64,000 nucleotides of DNA from Candidatus Bathyarchaeota archaeon (GTDB taxonomy: Archaea; Thermoproteota; Bathyarchaeia; 40CM-2-53-6): positions 29,292 to 93,291 of the forward strand of contig VBBN01000034.1 of NCBI GenBank assembly GCA_005888735.1. Direction: 5' to 3'. The position numbers and the translations under genes are program-made. Below the pieces are notes generated by a model, which was given only the letters and a program-made list of their open reading frames with translations, was not told where the DNA came from and made no database searches. Positions 43,905-51,595 of the stretch are shown in pieces (the stretch's first letter is position 1; every line of letters starts with the position of its first letter).

Positions 43905-44270
43905 CTATTCGGCCGATGCATCGAGATAAGAGTGAGCGGCTTGAAGCATTTTCTTGATTGAGTCATAGTAGTACTTGTATTCTCGAGCAACTTCCCCGAC
44001 CCTAGTTTTTTCCGGAAACGTCGTAATGGATCGGTCGATCAGACGCTGAAGTTCATCATTCTCTTGGAGTCCCGTAAGCTTGCGAAGACTTGAGTCAGAC
44101 TTTGGAGCCTCCAAGACCGCCATTACTGCTGCAGCGACATCCGCATCGTACAAAATGAGCTCGTCGTGAAGCCGGCTAATCTCCTCTCCTCCATGTGCGG
44201 GTGGGAAACTTAGCCTACGAAATTCCTCGTAAAGTCTTTCAAGCTCCTTTCGACTATGTTCTTTCGTCAA
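43905..44270 (-). CDS. Helical hypothetical protein
   Basis: This 121-residue, charged, entirely helical protein has 'RKELERLYEEFRRLSFPPAHGGEEISRLHDELILYDADVAAAVMAVLEA' in its first half and 'TRVGEVAREYKYYYDSIKKMLQAAHSYL' at the end. The frame is intact, with a start ATG and well-behaved codon choice, so I consider it real. No family is recognised. It lies inside the accessory stretch. Confidence 0.55.
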   Translation of the reverse strand: MTKEHSRKELERLYEEFRRLSFPPAHGGEEISRLHDELILYDADVAAAVMAVLEAPKSDSSLRKLTGLQENDELQRLIDRSITTFPEKTRVGEVAREYKYYYDSIKKMLQAAHSYLDASAE

Positions 44271-44418
44271 ATTGGGATCGCCCTCAGTCGTACCAAAAGG
44301 AAACTATCTTGCCTTCTAGTGTGTAGATACCCTCAGGGCCCGGAGTAGGGATTTTCCACCCCATAGACGGTCAGTGGGCGGGCGCTATCGTGTCTAAAAC
44401 GCTGTTCGGGTCGGCTTC

Positions 44419-44568
44419 ATGGTTATGGTAGCGAATACGAGGCAGTCTCTGACCTACATACTACGGCACATCGTCCACGACGTTAACCATATCCTTAGGT
44501 CCATGAATGAGTCCGGGACACCAGAGATTCAGTGCCTCGTCTGCGGGGAGCGATTGGACTCCGAATAG
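44419..44568 (+). CDS. Small CxxC protein
   Basis: This 49-codon ORF is too short for the track. It encodes 'MVMVANTRQSLTYILRHIV', 'HDVNHILRSMNESGTPEIQ' and the knuckle 'CLVCGERL'. The helix plus CxxC end resembles half of a zinc ribbon. The second ATG, at 44425, could also be used. It overlaps the convergent membrane-protein remnant by 40 bases. Function is unknown; it might be a small regulator of the integrated element. Confidence 0.45.
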   Translation: MVMVANTRQSLTYILRHIVHDVNHILRSMNESGTPEIQCLVCGERLDSE

Positions 44569-44931
44569 ACCGATGGAGCGCAGAGGAGAACGGCCACTGA
44601 GGGGATTAGTACTATAAGTTCACTCAGACTTATTGGAGGAGGTACGGGCACTCCCAGGAAGAAGATCCCGGCTTGATCTTCTGGAACCAAGAAGATATAC
44701 GAGATGGCCGCGATGCTCCCGAGAATCGTCGCGGTTCGGGGTCTCATGAAAATGAGGACAAAGGAAGCGATGCCACAGTATTACTGTGGCCAAGAAAATA
44801 GGGATCAATGCGTAGGACCTAAGCGTTGAGGGAGAACGAGTCTCCAATCCGGCAGGGGTCAAAAGGAAGCCGAATACTGCCATCACACCGAACGCGACCA
44901 CAAGGATCTTGCGGTTTCTAGAGAGTTCCAT
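44529..44931 (-). pseudogene. Four-helix membrane protein, frameshifted
   Basis: The first ORF (from ATG 44931) encodes 'KILVVAFGVMAVFGFLLTP' and 'LRSYALIPIFLATVILW'. The frame breaks near 44770-44780, and the shifted frame continues with 'IASFVLIFMRPRTATILGSIAAISYIFLV' and 'SLSELIVLIPSVAVLLCA'. Together they form a plausible membrane protein of about 130 residues with four helices. One base is out of step; error and decay cannot be told apart. The family is unknown. Confidence 0.5.
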
Positions 44932-45196
44932 CTGCTTGTCTGGGCGATTGATTGAGAGTGGTGATAAGTATTCGCTCGCTACTTAGATTCGAGCAGTAGG
45001 CATTCAAATCCAAATCATGGTCCAGGATACACCGCGGGTTCTACCGATCACTTCGCCTCCCGATAGTATATCGTTTCTCCCATGCCCCACGTACGCCGAT
45101 CTAGGTAGCACCTATCAACAAATAGGTTATTGTCATATTGCCAATCAATTCGGCACTTCAAAGTCCGTTGTCTGATCCAAGGTTCATGACGTTGTC

Positions 45197-46129
45197 GTGC
45201 AACCTGAAGAGTCTGAGGCTTCGATAGCATCAGGGCCCCGGGCCTCCAGGGGGGTCTTAGCCTGGAAGACTGCTCCACAGTACCTGCTAGCACGCTTCCC
45301 CTCTCTCGATTCGGATAGTTTCACTTTTCGCCGCCCCCTACCTCTCCTGTTTTTTTGCGCCCTGAAGAAGCAGCCGGGCTTCATGCGTGGTTCTATTATT
45401 GGAAGACAGTTCTGTGTCATCAACCTGGCGAAAACGGGGGAGAGCGAAGGAAAAGTCCTGGGTGCCTGCCGCGAACTGATTGAGAAGAGCGCCAAGCTCG
45501 TCGTGGCAGATTTCAACTTCAAAGATGTCGACAGACTACGGACGTTTTACTCGATCGCAAGGAAAACCGGGAGAAAGCTCGCCGTAACGCTCGGAGACGC
45601 GTTTCTCCTGAAACACCTCACAAAGGACCCGAAGCTCCAGGTTCCCCCGCCCGACGACAGCCACGTAGTCATAATCGTTCCAAAGAGAGGAACCGGCCAG
45701 TATCGCAAGGAGGACTACGACAGCGATGAACGGCAGTTCCTAAGCCAGCCGAACGCTTGGACCGCGGACAAGTTGAGCAAGGACCAGGCGAAGCTAATAG
45801 CCCACGTTAGCTACTACAACATAGGCGAGCTAATCGACATAAGACCAGAGATCGGCAGCTCGTTCATACACTCTCTGAGAGAACCTTTCAACGAGGAGAT
45901 GCTGGGGGATTTCCAGCGCCTCCACAAATGGCTCGAACACTTCGGGATGTCTTTCACTCAGTCCCACGCGTCTGGGCACGCGACTGGCGAGGAGTTGAAG
46001 CAGATTATTAAGGAGATTGAGGCGAAGACGTTGTTTCCCATTCACACCGAACATCCAGAACTGTTCAGGGAAATGGCCAAGGAAACCAGGGCAGTTCAGG
46101 TGGGAAGGACTTACAACCTATCTGGTTAA
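45197..46129 (+). pseudogene. RNase J-like metallo-beta-lactamase/beta-CASP protein lacking its N-terminal domain
   Basis: From about 45400 on, the frame matches the beta-CASP and C-terminal parts of archaeal RNase J-like MBL proteins: 'LIEKSAKLVVADFNFKDVDRLRTFYSIARKTGRK', 'HVVIIVPKRGTGQYRKEDYD', 'HASGHATGEELKQIIKEI' (third metal/active-site motif) and 'TLFPIHTEHPELFREM'. The N-terminal lactamase domain with HxHxDH, about 200 residues, is absent. The first 60 codons of the ORF do not look like family sequence. It is almost certainly a truncated gene. Its last 180 bases are repeated at 49168-49331, on the other side of NurA-HerA. Confidence 0.75.
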
Positions 46130-46257
46130 CTAGCAACGATCTCAACGCCAATATTGACAAATTACTAGTGGCTCTAAAGCTTTTCAGAGAATGCTCTCTG
46201 TAGAGGTCGAGTCCGTCTTTTTATTCTTACACACACGTTGGCTGAGAAGGTGTAAGA

Positions 46258-47385
46258 ATGGAAAGACAGGCTCCGGAATCTCCTTTTGAGGACTTACCAG
46301 AGGCCTTGGTCGAGGAGATGCTTTCGCATTACAAGAGACTTGGTGAGCAGCTCTCGGCCTCTCTGCAAGAGATACAATCCAATAAGGAGAAGATAAGGGA
46401 ATCACTAGGCTCCCAGAATCTTCTCAGAGCCGACTCGGCAGTCATCCACTCGCACGCGTATCCGACCACCTGCGGTGTCGACGGGTCCTACGCGATAGAG
46501 AGATTGTTGTCGACTGACATAGCTGCGATGGCAGGGGTGGCAGTAGAGGGACTGACTCCCCCAAGCGAGAAACGACATTGGCCCCGTCCACACTATCTAT
46601 GCGATGTTTCTACCGTTGCCCATAGAGATGCCACCACCTTGATCATCCGGGCAGTTATGGTTACGATGGAATTGGAGTTGGCAGCGCTTGCCCCACATGA
46701 CGTTGTCTTTCTCGACGGGTCTCTTACAACTCCACTAATTCATCTCAACCAAGCACTTGCAAGGCTCGGTGAAGTTCCCGAAGAGCTGTCCCGGGTCTTA
46801 CTGGGTCGGATCGGGTCCGCGTTGGACCACTACGCGGAGATTCTCGCCTCTAAGAGAACGGACAAAATCTTTGCAGGCGTTCCAAAATACACTAGCAGAA
46901 ACGAGATTTCGTCGGCGCTCGGACTGTCCAAGCACGAAGATCGCTCTTTGCTTTCATACATTTTGAGAGGCGGCGAGGTGATTGGGCCTAGCGATATGAT
47001 CAAACCGGAAGAGGACTGGCATTTTGGCAGCTTGCCCAGTGCAATGAAGGACAAGGCTAACCACATAATTTCCTCAGTTTACGAGCTGAGTGTTCTGTAC
47101 TATAGACCGTACGACTATTTTCCAGCGCTTCGCATAGAGGTTTCTCCCTCAGTTGCGAAAAATCAGGCCAGGTTATCAATACTTCTTGAATCGTTCCAGT
47201 TGCAGTGTGGAGCTCCAGGAATTGTCGAGCCCTATCCATTATACCTAGCTGACAGAATGGTGAAGCATCTGAGTACAGCTCTACCGGCGATAAGAAAGGC
47301 GACAACGATGGAAATGGCGTCGGGGCCGACACAGGATGTTGGAAGTATTTTCCTAGCTATGCAGGGTTATCGGACCGAATATTGA
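46258..47385 (+). CDS. nurA: NurA 5'-3' nuclease
   Basis: This 375-residue NurA-domain protein has Asp75 in 'TCGVDGSYAIERLL', 'DVVFLDGSLTTPLIHL', 'IFAGVPKYTSRNEISSAL', 'FPALRIEVSP' and the C-terminal 'GIVEPYPLYLADRMVKHLS'. These cover the acidic Mn2+-binding residues of this RNase H-like nuclease. NurA degrades DNA ends together with the HerA hexameric translocase. The start is the ATG at 46258 after a TATA-like 'TTTTTATTCTT'. Its stop codon overlaps the proposed HerA start (ATTGA), a sign of coupled translation. Mre11 and Rad50, usual partners in thermophiles, are not nearby. Confidence 0.9.
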   Translation: MERQAPESPFEDLPEALVEEMLSHYKRLGEQLSASLQEIQSNKEKIRESLGSQNLLRADSAVIHSHAYPTTCGVDGSYAIERLLSTDIAAMAGVAVEGLTPPSEKRHWPRPHYLCDVSTVAHRDATTLIIRAVMVTMELELAALAPHDVVFLDGSLTTPLIHLNQALARLGEVPEELSRVLLGRIGSALDHYAEILASKRTDKIFAGVPKYTSRNEISSALGLSKHEDRSLLSYILRGGEVIGPSDMIKPEEDWHFGSLPSAMKDKANHIISSVYELSVLYYRPYDYFPALRIEVSPSVAKNQARLSILLESFQLQCGAPGIVEPYPLYLADRMVKHLSTALPAIRKATTMEMASGPTQDVGSIFLAMQGYRTEY

Positions 47386-49165
47386 GAGGCGAGGAACTAT
47401 ACCGACCGACCAGCTGAAAAATTCGTTCGACCACGCTGAAAGAATAGGTGTAGTCGGGTCCCCATCTTCAACCAACAGCCTCGTTCTTGACATACTCGGC
47501 ACCGCAGCGGACAAGAAGCTGGTGGGAAGTCTGAGCATGTTCAACTTCACACAGGAGGCTAGTGACCATTATGCGCTTGGTCAGATTACCGAGATCAGGT
47601 TGAGGAATGTTTGGAGCGAGGATCCTACCATGAGGGGACTAATTCGTCAGAAAGGAAGAGTGGACCCGATCACTGAAAGGCAGGATACACACAACGCGAC
47701 GATGTTGGTCAGCTCAGTCTTTGTAAAAACTGCTAATGGCTTTGAACCCAGCATGCTAGGCACGGTGCCCGCTACCGGCACTTCCATCAAGCTGGTAAAC
47801 GAGCAGATCATGCATGACCTGCTTGCAGATTATGCTGTCGAACTCTTCTACCTGGGAAAAGCGTACGGTTCTACGGTTCTTCTGCCCATGTGGTTCAAAC
47901 ACTTTGGGTTTGAAGAGGGGGGAGCAGGAGAAGCGTACCACATCGGGGTCTTCGGCAAGACAGGATCTGGAAAATCCGTCCTGTCAAAGATGCTGATGCT
48001 TGGCTATTCAAGGCACAAAGAGATGACTATGTTCGTTCTGGATCCCCAAGGCGAGTTTGCGAAGCTCCGCACTGATCCCCAGATTAGCGAAATTCTTGCG
48101 AAGAAGCTTTCGAAAGAGGTCAAAGTTTACGACCTCCACAACCTCGTTCTGACAGGAAACGCTCTTTTCAGAAAGGTTCTAACTCTATCCGGATTTTTCG
48201 ACAGGCTGGGGATATATCTCGACGAGAATCAGGCGAGAGCCGCCGATCAAATAGAGTCAATCCTCGGAGGAAAAAGGCCGGGTCTGTCAGGAATAGCCAG
48301 TGCGACCAAGCCATGGGACTACCACAAGCGTGAGACCTTCGACGCTGTCCACAGAGCGTTACAGAGTGAGGATGTTCTTCAGAACATTTACACAAGCAAG
48401 GAACTTCGTGAGCGAGTGAGATCCGCTCTTAGCGTGGCTAACAGCGACGACCTTTACGACCGCTGGGCGAAGGTTGCGAACTTGTTTGCTTACGAGGGTA
48501 GGAAAGAGTATGTCAAGATTAAGGATCTTACTGAAAGTGTGACTGCAGGAGCCAAGGGCCAGATAATCATGATCAATCTGTCCGAAACTGACGTTCCATT
48601 GAACATACTCTGGAATGATGACATCAGAATGATAGTGATCAACGAGTTCATAAGATCACTGACCTCTGAAGCACAGAGCACGTTCAAACAGGGAAAGGCG
48701 CTAAACACATTGGTCGTCTTGGACGAAGCTCACCGACTAGCACCACGAGAAAAGCAAGAAAACCCTGAATTCGAGCTTGTCAAGAGTACGCTGAAGGATG
48801 CCGTGAGAACGACCAGAAAGTACGGGCTAGGGTGGATGTTTGTGAGTCAGACTCTTTCCAGCCTTGATAGGGAGATAATCAACCAGATCCGAGTCTACAT
48901 CTTCGGCTTCGGATTGGCTTATGGAATTGAACTTCAGGCGCTAAGAGACATTATCGGCGGAAACGAGGAGGCCATAAGGCTCTACCAGCTCTTCAAAGAC
49001 CCCCAGAGTACTCCAAGACAAAAGGAATACTCTTTCATGACGGTTGGGCCTATTTCACCTCTCTCGTTTTCGGGAATCCCGCTCTTCTTCCAAGCGCTTC
49101 AATACACTGACGGATTCGTGCATGCAAACGCGTCCACCTTGAACCATCTCAGGACCACCCCCTGA
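47381..49165 (+). CDS. herA: HerA-type DNA translocase/helicase
   Basis: This FtsK/HerA ATPase has Walker A 'GVFGKTGSGKSVLSKML', 'FVLDPQGEFAKLRTD', Walker B 'LVVLDEAHRLAPREK' and 'TRKYGLGWMFVSQTLSSLD' with the sensor Gln. The ORF track starts at GTG 47522, but the HAS-barrel continues upstream in frame ('ERIGVVGSPSSTNSLVLDIL'), reaching NurA's stop codon. In this extension there is no ATG, GTG or TTG; ATT 47381 (overlapping the NurA TGA) or CTG 47414 are the candidates. With ATT the protein is 594 residues. HerA pumps DNA into NurA for end resection. The C-terminal end abuts a duplicated MBL tail. Confidence 0.9.
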   Translation: MERRGTIPTDQLKNSFDHAERIGVVGSPSSTNSLVLDILGTAADKKLVGSLSMFNFTQEASDHYALGQITEIRLRNVWSEDPTMRGLIRQKGRVDPITERQDTHNATMLVSSVFVKTANGFEPSMLGTVPATGTSIKLVNEQIMHDLLADYAVELFYLGKAYGSTVLLPMWFKHFGFEEGGAGEAYHIGVFGKTGSGKSVLSKMLMLGYSRHKEMTMFVLDPQGEFAKLRTDPQISEILAKKLSKEVKVYDLHNLVLTGNALFRKVLTLSGFFDRLGIYLDENQARAADQIESILGGKRPGLSGIASATKPWDYHKRETFDAVHRALQSEDVLQNIYTSKELRERVRSALSVANSDDLYDRWAKVANLFAYEGRKEYVKIKDLTESVTAGAKGQIIMINLSETDVPLNILWNDDIRMIVINEFIRSLTSEAQSTFKQGKALNTLVVLDEAHRLAPREKQENPEFELVKSTLKDAVRTTRKYGLGWMFVSQTLSSLDREIINQIRVYIFGFGLAYGIELQALRDIIGGNEEAIRLYQLFKDPQSTPRQKEYSFMTVGPISPLSFSGIPLFFQALQYTDGFVHANASTLNHLRTTP

Positions 49166-49167
49166 TC

Positions 49168-49331
49168 TTTCACTCGGTCCCATGTGTCTGGGCACGCGAC
49201 TGGCGAGGAGCTGAAGCGGATTATTGGGGAGATTGACGCAAAGACCTTGTTTCCTATTCACACCGAGCATCCGAGACTGTTCGTGGATATGGCCGAGGAA
49301 GCCGAACGTAGTCTTGGGACTCTTATCTAAC
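49168..49331 (+). pseudogene. Second copy of the MBL/RNase J 3' end
   Basis: Starting two bases after HerA's stop, about 54 codons read 'SFTRSHVSGHATGEELKRII' and 'AKTLFPIHTEHPRLF', ending at TAA 49331. They align with the last part of the ORF at 45197-46129: about 18 mismatches over the first 130 bases, mostly third positions. No upstream part exists. It is either a leftover of a paralogue or a target-site duplication from insertion of the intervening block. Confidence 0.75.
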
Positions 49332-49686
49332 TACTGACACTTTCCCTGGAATCCCCGATAGTGACAGCAATATGCTCCTAGGGTTTGATCTTCGAATAGT
49401 TTTCCTACGTCTGTGCCATCGTTTCACATATACTAGACCAGGCAACCCGGCCACCGTCAAAGACATGACCAGAACCACAATCAACCATAACGGTGGCGGG
49501 AGTGGCGGCGGGCTTGGGCCCTTCACGACGGTTACTCTTGAAGTATCTGCCGCAGAGTTTGCCAGCACCGTCTTTCACAATGAGCTCGACGTCGTACGAT
49601 CCCATGGTCGCATACCTGTGAATCACCGATCGGCCAGTTGCAGATGTCCCATCGCCAAAGTACCATTCATAGTTTGCTATTTCCAT
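49323..49686 (-). pseudogene. PKD-domain, membrane-anchored C-terminal fragment, frameshifted
   Basis: The first frame gives a PKD domain: 'YEWYFGDGTSATGRSVIHRYATMGSYDVELIVKDGAG'. One extra A near 49560 breaks it. The shifted frame continues 'NSAADTSRVTVVKGPSPPPL', then a helix 'PLWLIVVLVMSLTVAGLPGLVYV' and a basic tail. This is the anchor end of an archaeal surface protein. All sequence before the last PKD repeat is missing; the next gene fragment starts on the opposite strand at 49685. Confidence 0.7.
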
Positions 49687-50020
49687 GTTGTCGGATGATA
49701 CGAAAGCGTCAAATTCCGACTACGGTTCGACACTGGCCTGGGTAGACAGATCCCTGGCGAACCTGCGGACAAAAGGGGTCTACGACGAGATCAATGGAAT
49801 GCTGGTTGGGCGTACATTAACAGCTGGTTTCAAGCCAGCATCGACAGGCATTGGTCTTGACAAGATAATCTTGGAGAACACGAGAGGCTATGACTTTCCG
49901 ATCATGATGAACATGGACTTTGGACATACTGATCCACAGATGACGTTGCCGATAGGTGTCAGAGCAACCATGCGTGCCGAGGAGAAGTATCTGAGTATTG
50001 ACGAGCCTGCGGTGTCGTGA
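49685..50020 (+). pseudogene. C-terminal fragment of an S66 (LD-carboxypeptidase/MccF-like) peptidase
   Basis: The 111 codons read 'WVDRSLANLRTKGVYDEINGMLVGR', 'YDFPIMMNMDFGHTDPQMTLPIGVRA' and 'LSIDEPAV'. This is the C-terminal third of the S66 family, including the catalytic His in DFGHT.P. The Ser nucleophile and Glu would lie upstream and are missing. S66 members cut L,D-peptide bonds or confer microcin C immunity; this fragment cannot be active alone. Confidence 0.7.
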
Positions 50021-50061
50021 CGCTGTTGAGGGATGGCTGAGACAGCCAGGTCCCAAGAAGA

Positions 50062-50385
50062 AGTGAGAGAAAAAAGAGGGTTGGAAGGCCTCAGTCGCGA
50101 GGCTCTTCCTTATACTGTTCCTTTCTAGCGGGCTTTTCGATAGCCCCCGGGGTACCACGGTGCACGCTCCCCGACTAAGCGATGCTGTGGTGCTGTGGAC
50201 TGACCACGGGCTCGAACCATCCCAGCTAGGCCTGACAAGTGTAATTGCTGGCGTAGGTCGCTTACGGGTCTGGAGCCGGAACGGCACTTAGCAGTGAGTG
50301 CTAGGAATGACCAGTTGCCATCAGCAGCTCTTGTTTCGCCGTGTTCACCCTGGCTCGAAGACTCTGTATCCGCCGTGTCTGGGGG
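50062..50385 (-). ncRNA. Candidate structured non-coding RNA (unidentified)
   Basis: Reading the minus strand, a TATA-like ATGATATACG at about 50407-50416 is followed by roughly 320 bases rich in hairpins. Examples are GCACT-N8-AGTGC, GTGG-TCAGT-CCAC, GCATCGCT/AGCGTGC, GGGCT-ATCGAAA-AGCCC, and finally GGAAGAGCCTC/GAGGCCTTCC followed by a T-run. The size resembles archaeal SRP or RNase P RNA, but I could not find their conserved cores, so it may be something else, or a chance GC-rich segment. The plus-strand ORF at 50294 is not convincing. Confidence 0.35.
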
Positions 50386-50596
50386 GTGTGGTCGGCTTGC
50401 AAGTTCCCGTATATCATTCCTCCACGAGAAAATTCCCATTTATTGTGGCGAGATTTGCCACCTGATTCTGAAGGCTCTGCACGAGGCCGGGTCCAGAAGC
50501 ATCGAGTCAGAACTCCTTGACTTCAAGAGGCGACCAATAATCAACCGTACGAGTGCTCCGACAGCCAGAGACATCCGCGGCTGGACCCGACTGTGT

Positions 50597-50655
50597 TCTG
50601 AGGAATGATTGGTTAGATCAAGAAAACTCTGTTAGTGGCTTTGACTGTTTGTCCG
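50597..50655 (+). repeat. Dispersed repeat copy B
   Basis: This is a close relative of 17222-17285: 'ATCAAGAAAACTCT' and 'AGTGGCTTTGACT' align with few mismatches and no large gaps. Both copies start after TTCTGAGG. The reading frame seen in copy A is closed here by an early TAG. Confidence 0.5.
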
Positions 50656-50718
50656 ATGCCGTTAATTGATCTTGAATGCAATTAATCACGGCGCTCTAAT
50701 CGAATCATGACTACATTT

Positions 50719-51521
50719 CTAGTTCATCAGGGGACGGACCCCTGTCCCTATGTCTGCAAACATTATGTCGCGAGTTTTCTGATAGCCCAGTTTTTCGAGG
50801 ATTCTCAACGAGGGTTTGTTTCTAGATTCGACGTAAGCAATGGCCCTTTGTGATCTCTTGAGAGCTTCTATCGTTAACGCAGAAGTAACTGTTGTACCTA
50901 GCCCGAGCCCCCTGTAGCGTGGGTGTGTGTAGAGTCCCCCGAGCATCCATCCATGCCGGCTTTCGATGTAGGTGCCTGCAACACATACGATCTTTCCGTT
51001 TACGAAGATACCATAGACTGTTTGACTGCTCAGCCACTTTTCATAATTTGCTAACTTCTCGAACCAGCGGTTTGGCGGGGATAGAAGTCCAAGAGTTTCT
51101 CGGCCTCGGTAGACGGGATTTTGACCGGTTCATATTCTGAGCTGACTGATGAGATCGGGCTGTCTGTGAGGCTTAGCTCATTCTCAAGACAGCTCCATAT
51201 TGATCTGTATCTTTCCGCCACAATGTTGTATCTGGCTGGCGAGACGAGTATCGCAAATTTTTTCCATGATAAGACATCCATCAATTTTGAACCTATTTCT
51301 TCTGATTCTGCTTCTAGTATTGCCATTGGATGAGAGAGGCCGCTGTACTGCAGCAAGTAGCCTAGCATTCTGTTTCCCTCGAAACAGGAGTATAGTTTCG
51401 TGTTATCTGGATCCCGGGTCAAGTTCCAAATCGCGTATAGATTCTTAACTGGATCTCTCTCCAGCTCTCTGAGTAGTTTTGATCTTCCGACCTCGGCTGA
51501 CTCTAAGAGTTTGATTGTCAA
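50719..51521 (-). pseudogene. GNAT acetyltransferase, frameshifted
   Basis: The first ORF (from 51521) gives an N-terminal domain ('NLYAIWNLTRDPDNTKLYSCFEGNRMLGYLLQYSG') typical of FR47-like two-domain acetyltransferases. It breaks at a CCCC run near 51078 ('LLDFYP'). The next frame continues 'PPNRWFEKLANYEKWLSSQ', 'IFVNGKIVCVAGTYIES', and the acetyl-CoA site 'LYTHPRYRGLGLGTTVTSAL' with the Q/RxxGxG/A-like loop, then 'NKPSLRILEKLGYQKT'. Adding one base restores a protein of about 267 residues. It lies directly downstream of the Bax1 gene on the same strand. Confidence 0.8.
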
Positions 51522-51595
51522 TCACATCGCCTGCGACGACCCGGTTTTTCTCCTGGGTGATAGCAAGCGCATTACAACCGGAATTGAATGATGAT

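Noticed and set aside
45197-45380. First 60 codons of the MBL ORF as a true N-terminus
   Set aside because: They are Ser/Pro/Arg-rich, do not resemble any MBL region, and precede homology that begins in the beta-CASP domain; they are more likely random open frame.
46258-49165. NurA-HerA as a named anti-phage system
   Set aside because: HerA-based defence pairs exist, but NurA-HerA is also the ordinary archaeal end-resection pair; nothing in the sequence proves a defence role, so I report it only as a possibly mobile cassette.
50180-50240. tRNA suggested by GGTTCGAGCCC on the minus strand
   Set aside because: No 7-bp acceptor stem, D-arm or anticodon arm could be placed at proper distances.
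50062-50385. SRP (7S) RNA or RNase P RNA
   Set aside because: The size and secondary structure fit, but I could not find the GGAA/AGCAG symmetric loop of SRP helix 8 or the conserved RNase P P4 strands, so I give no name.
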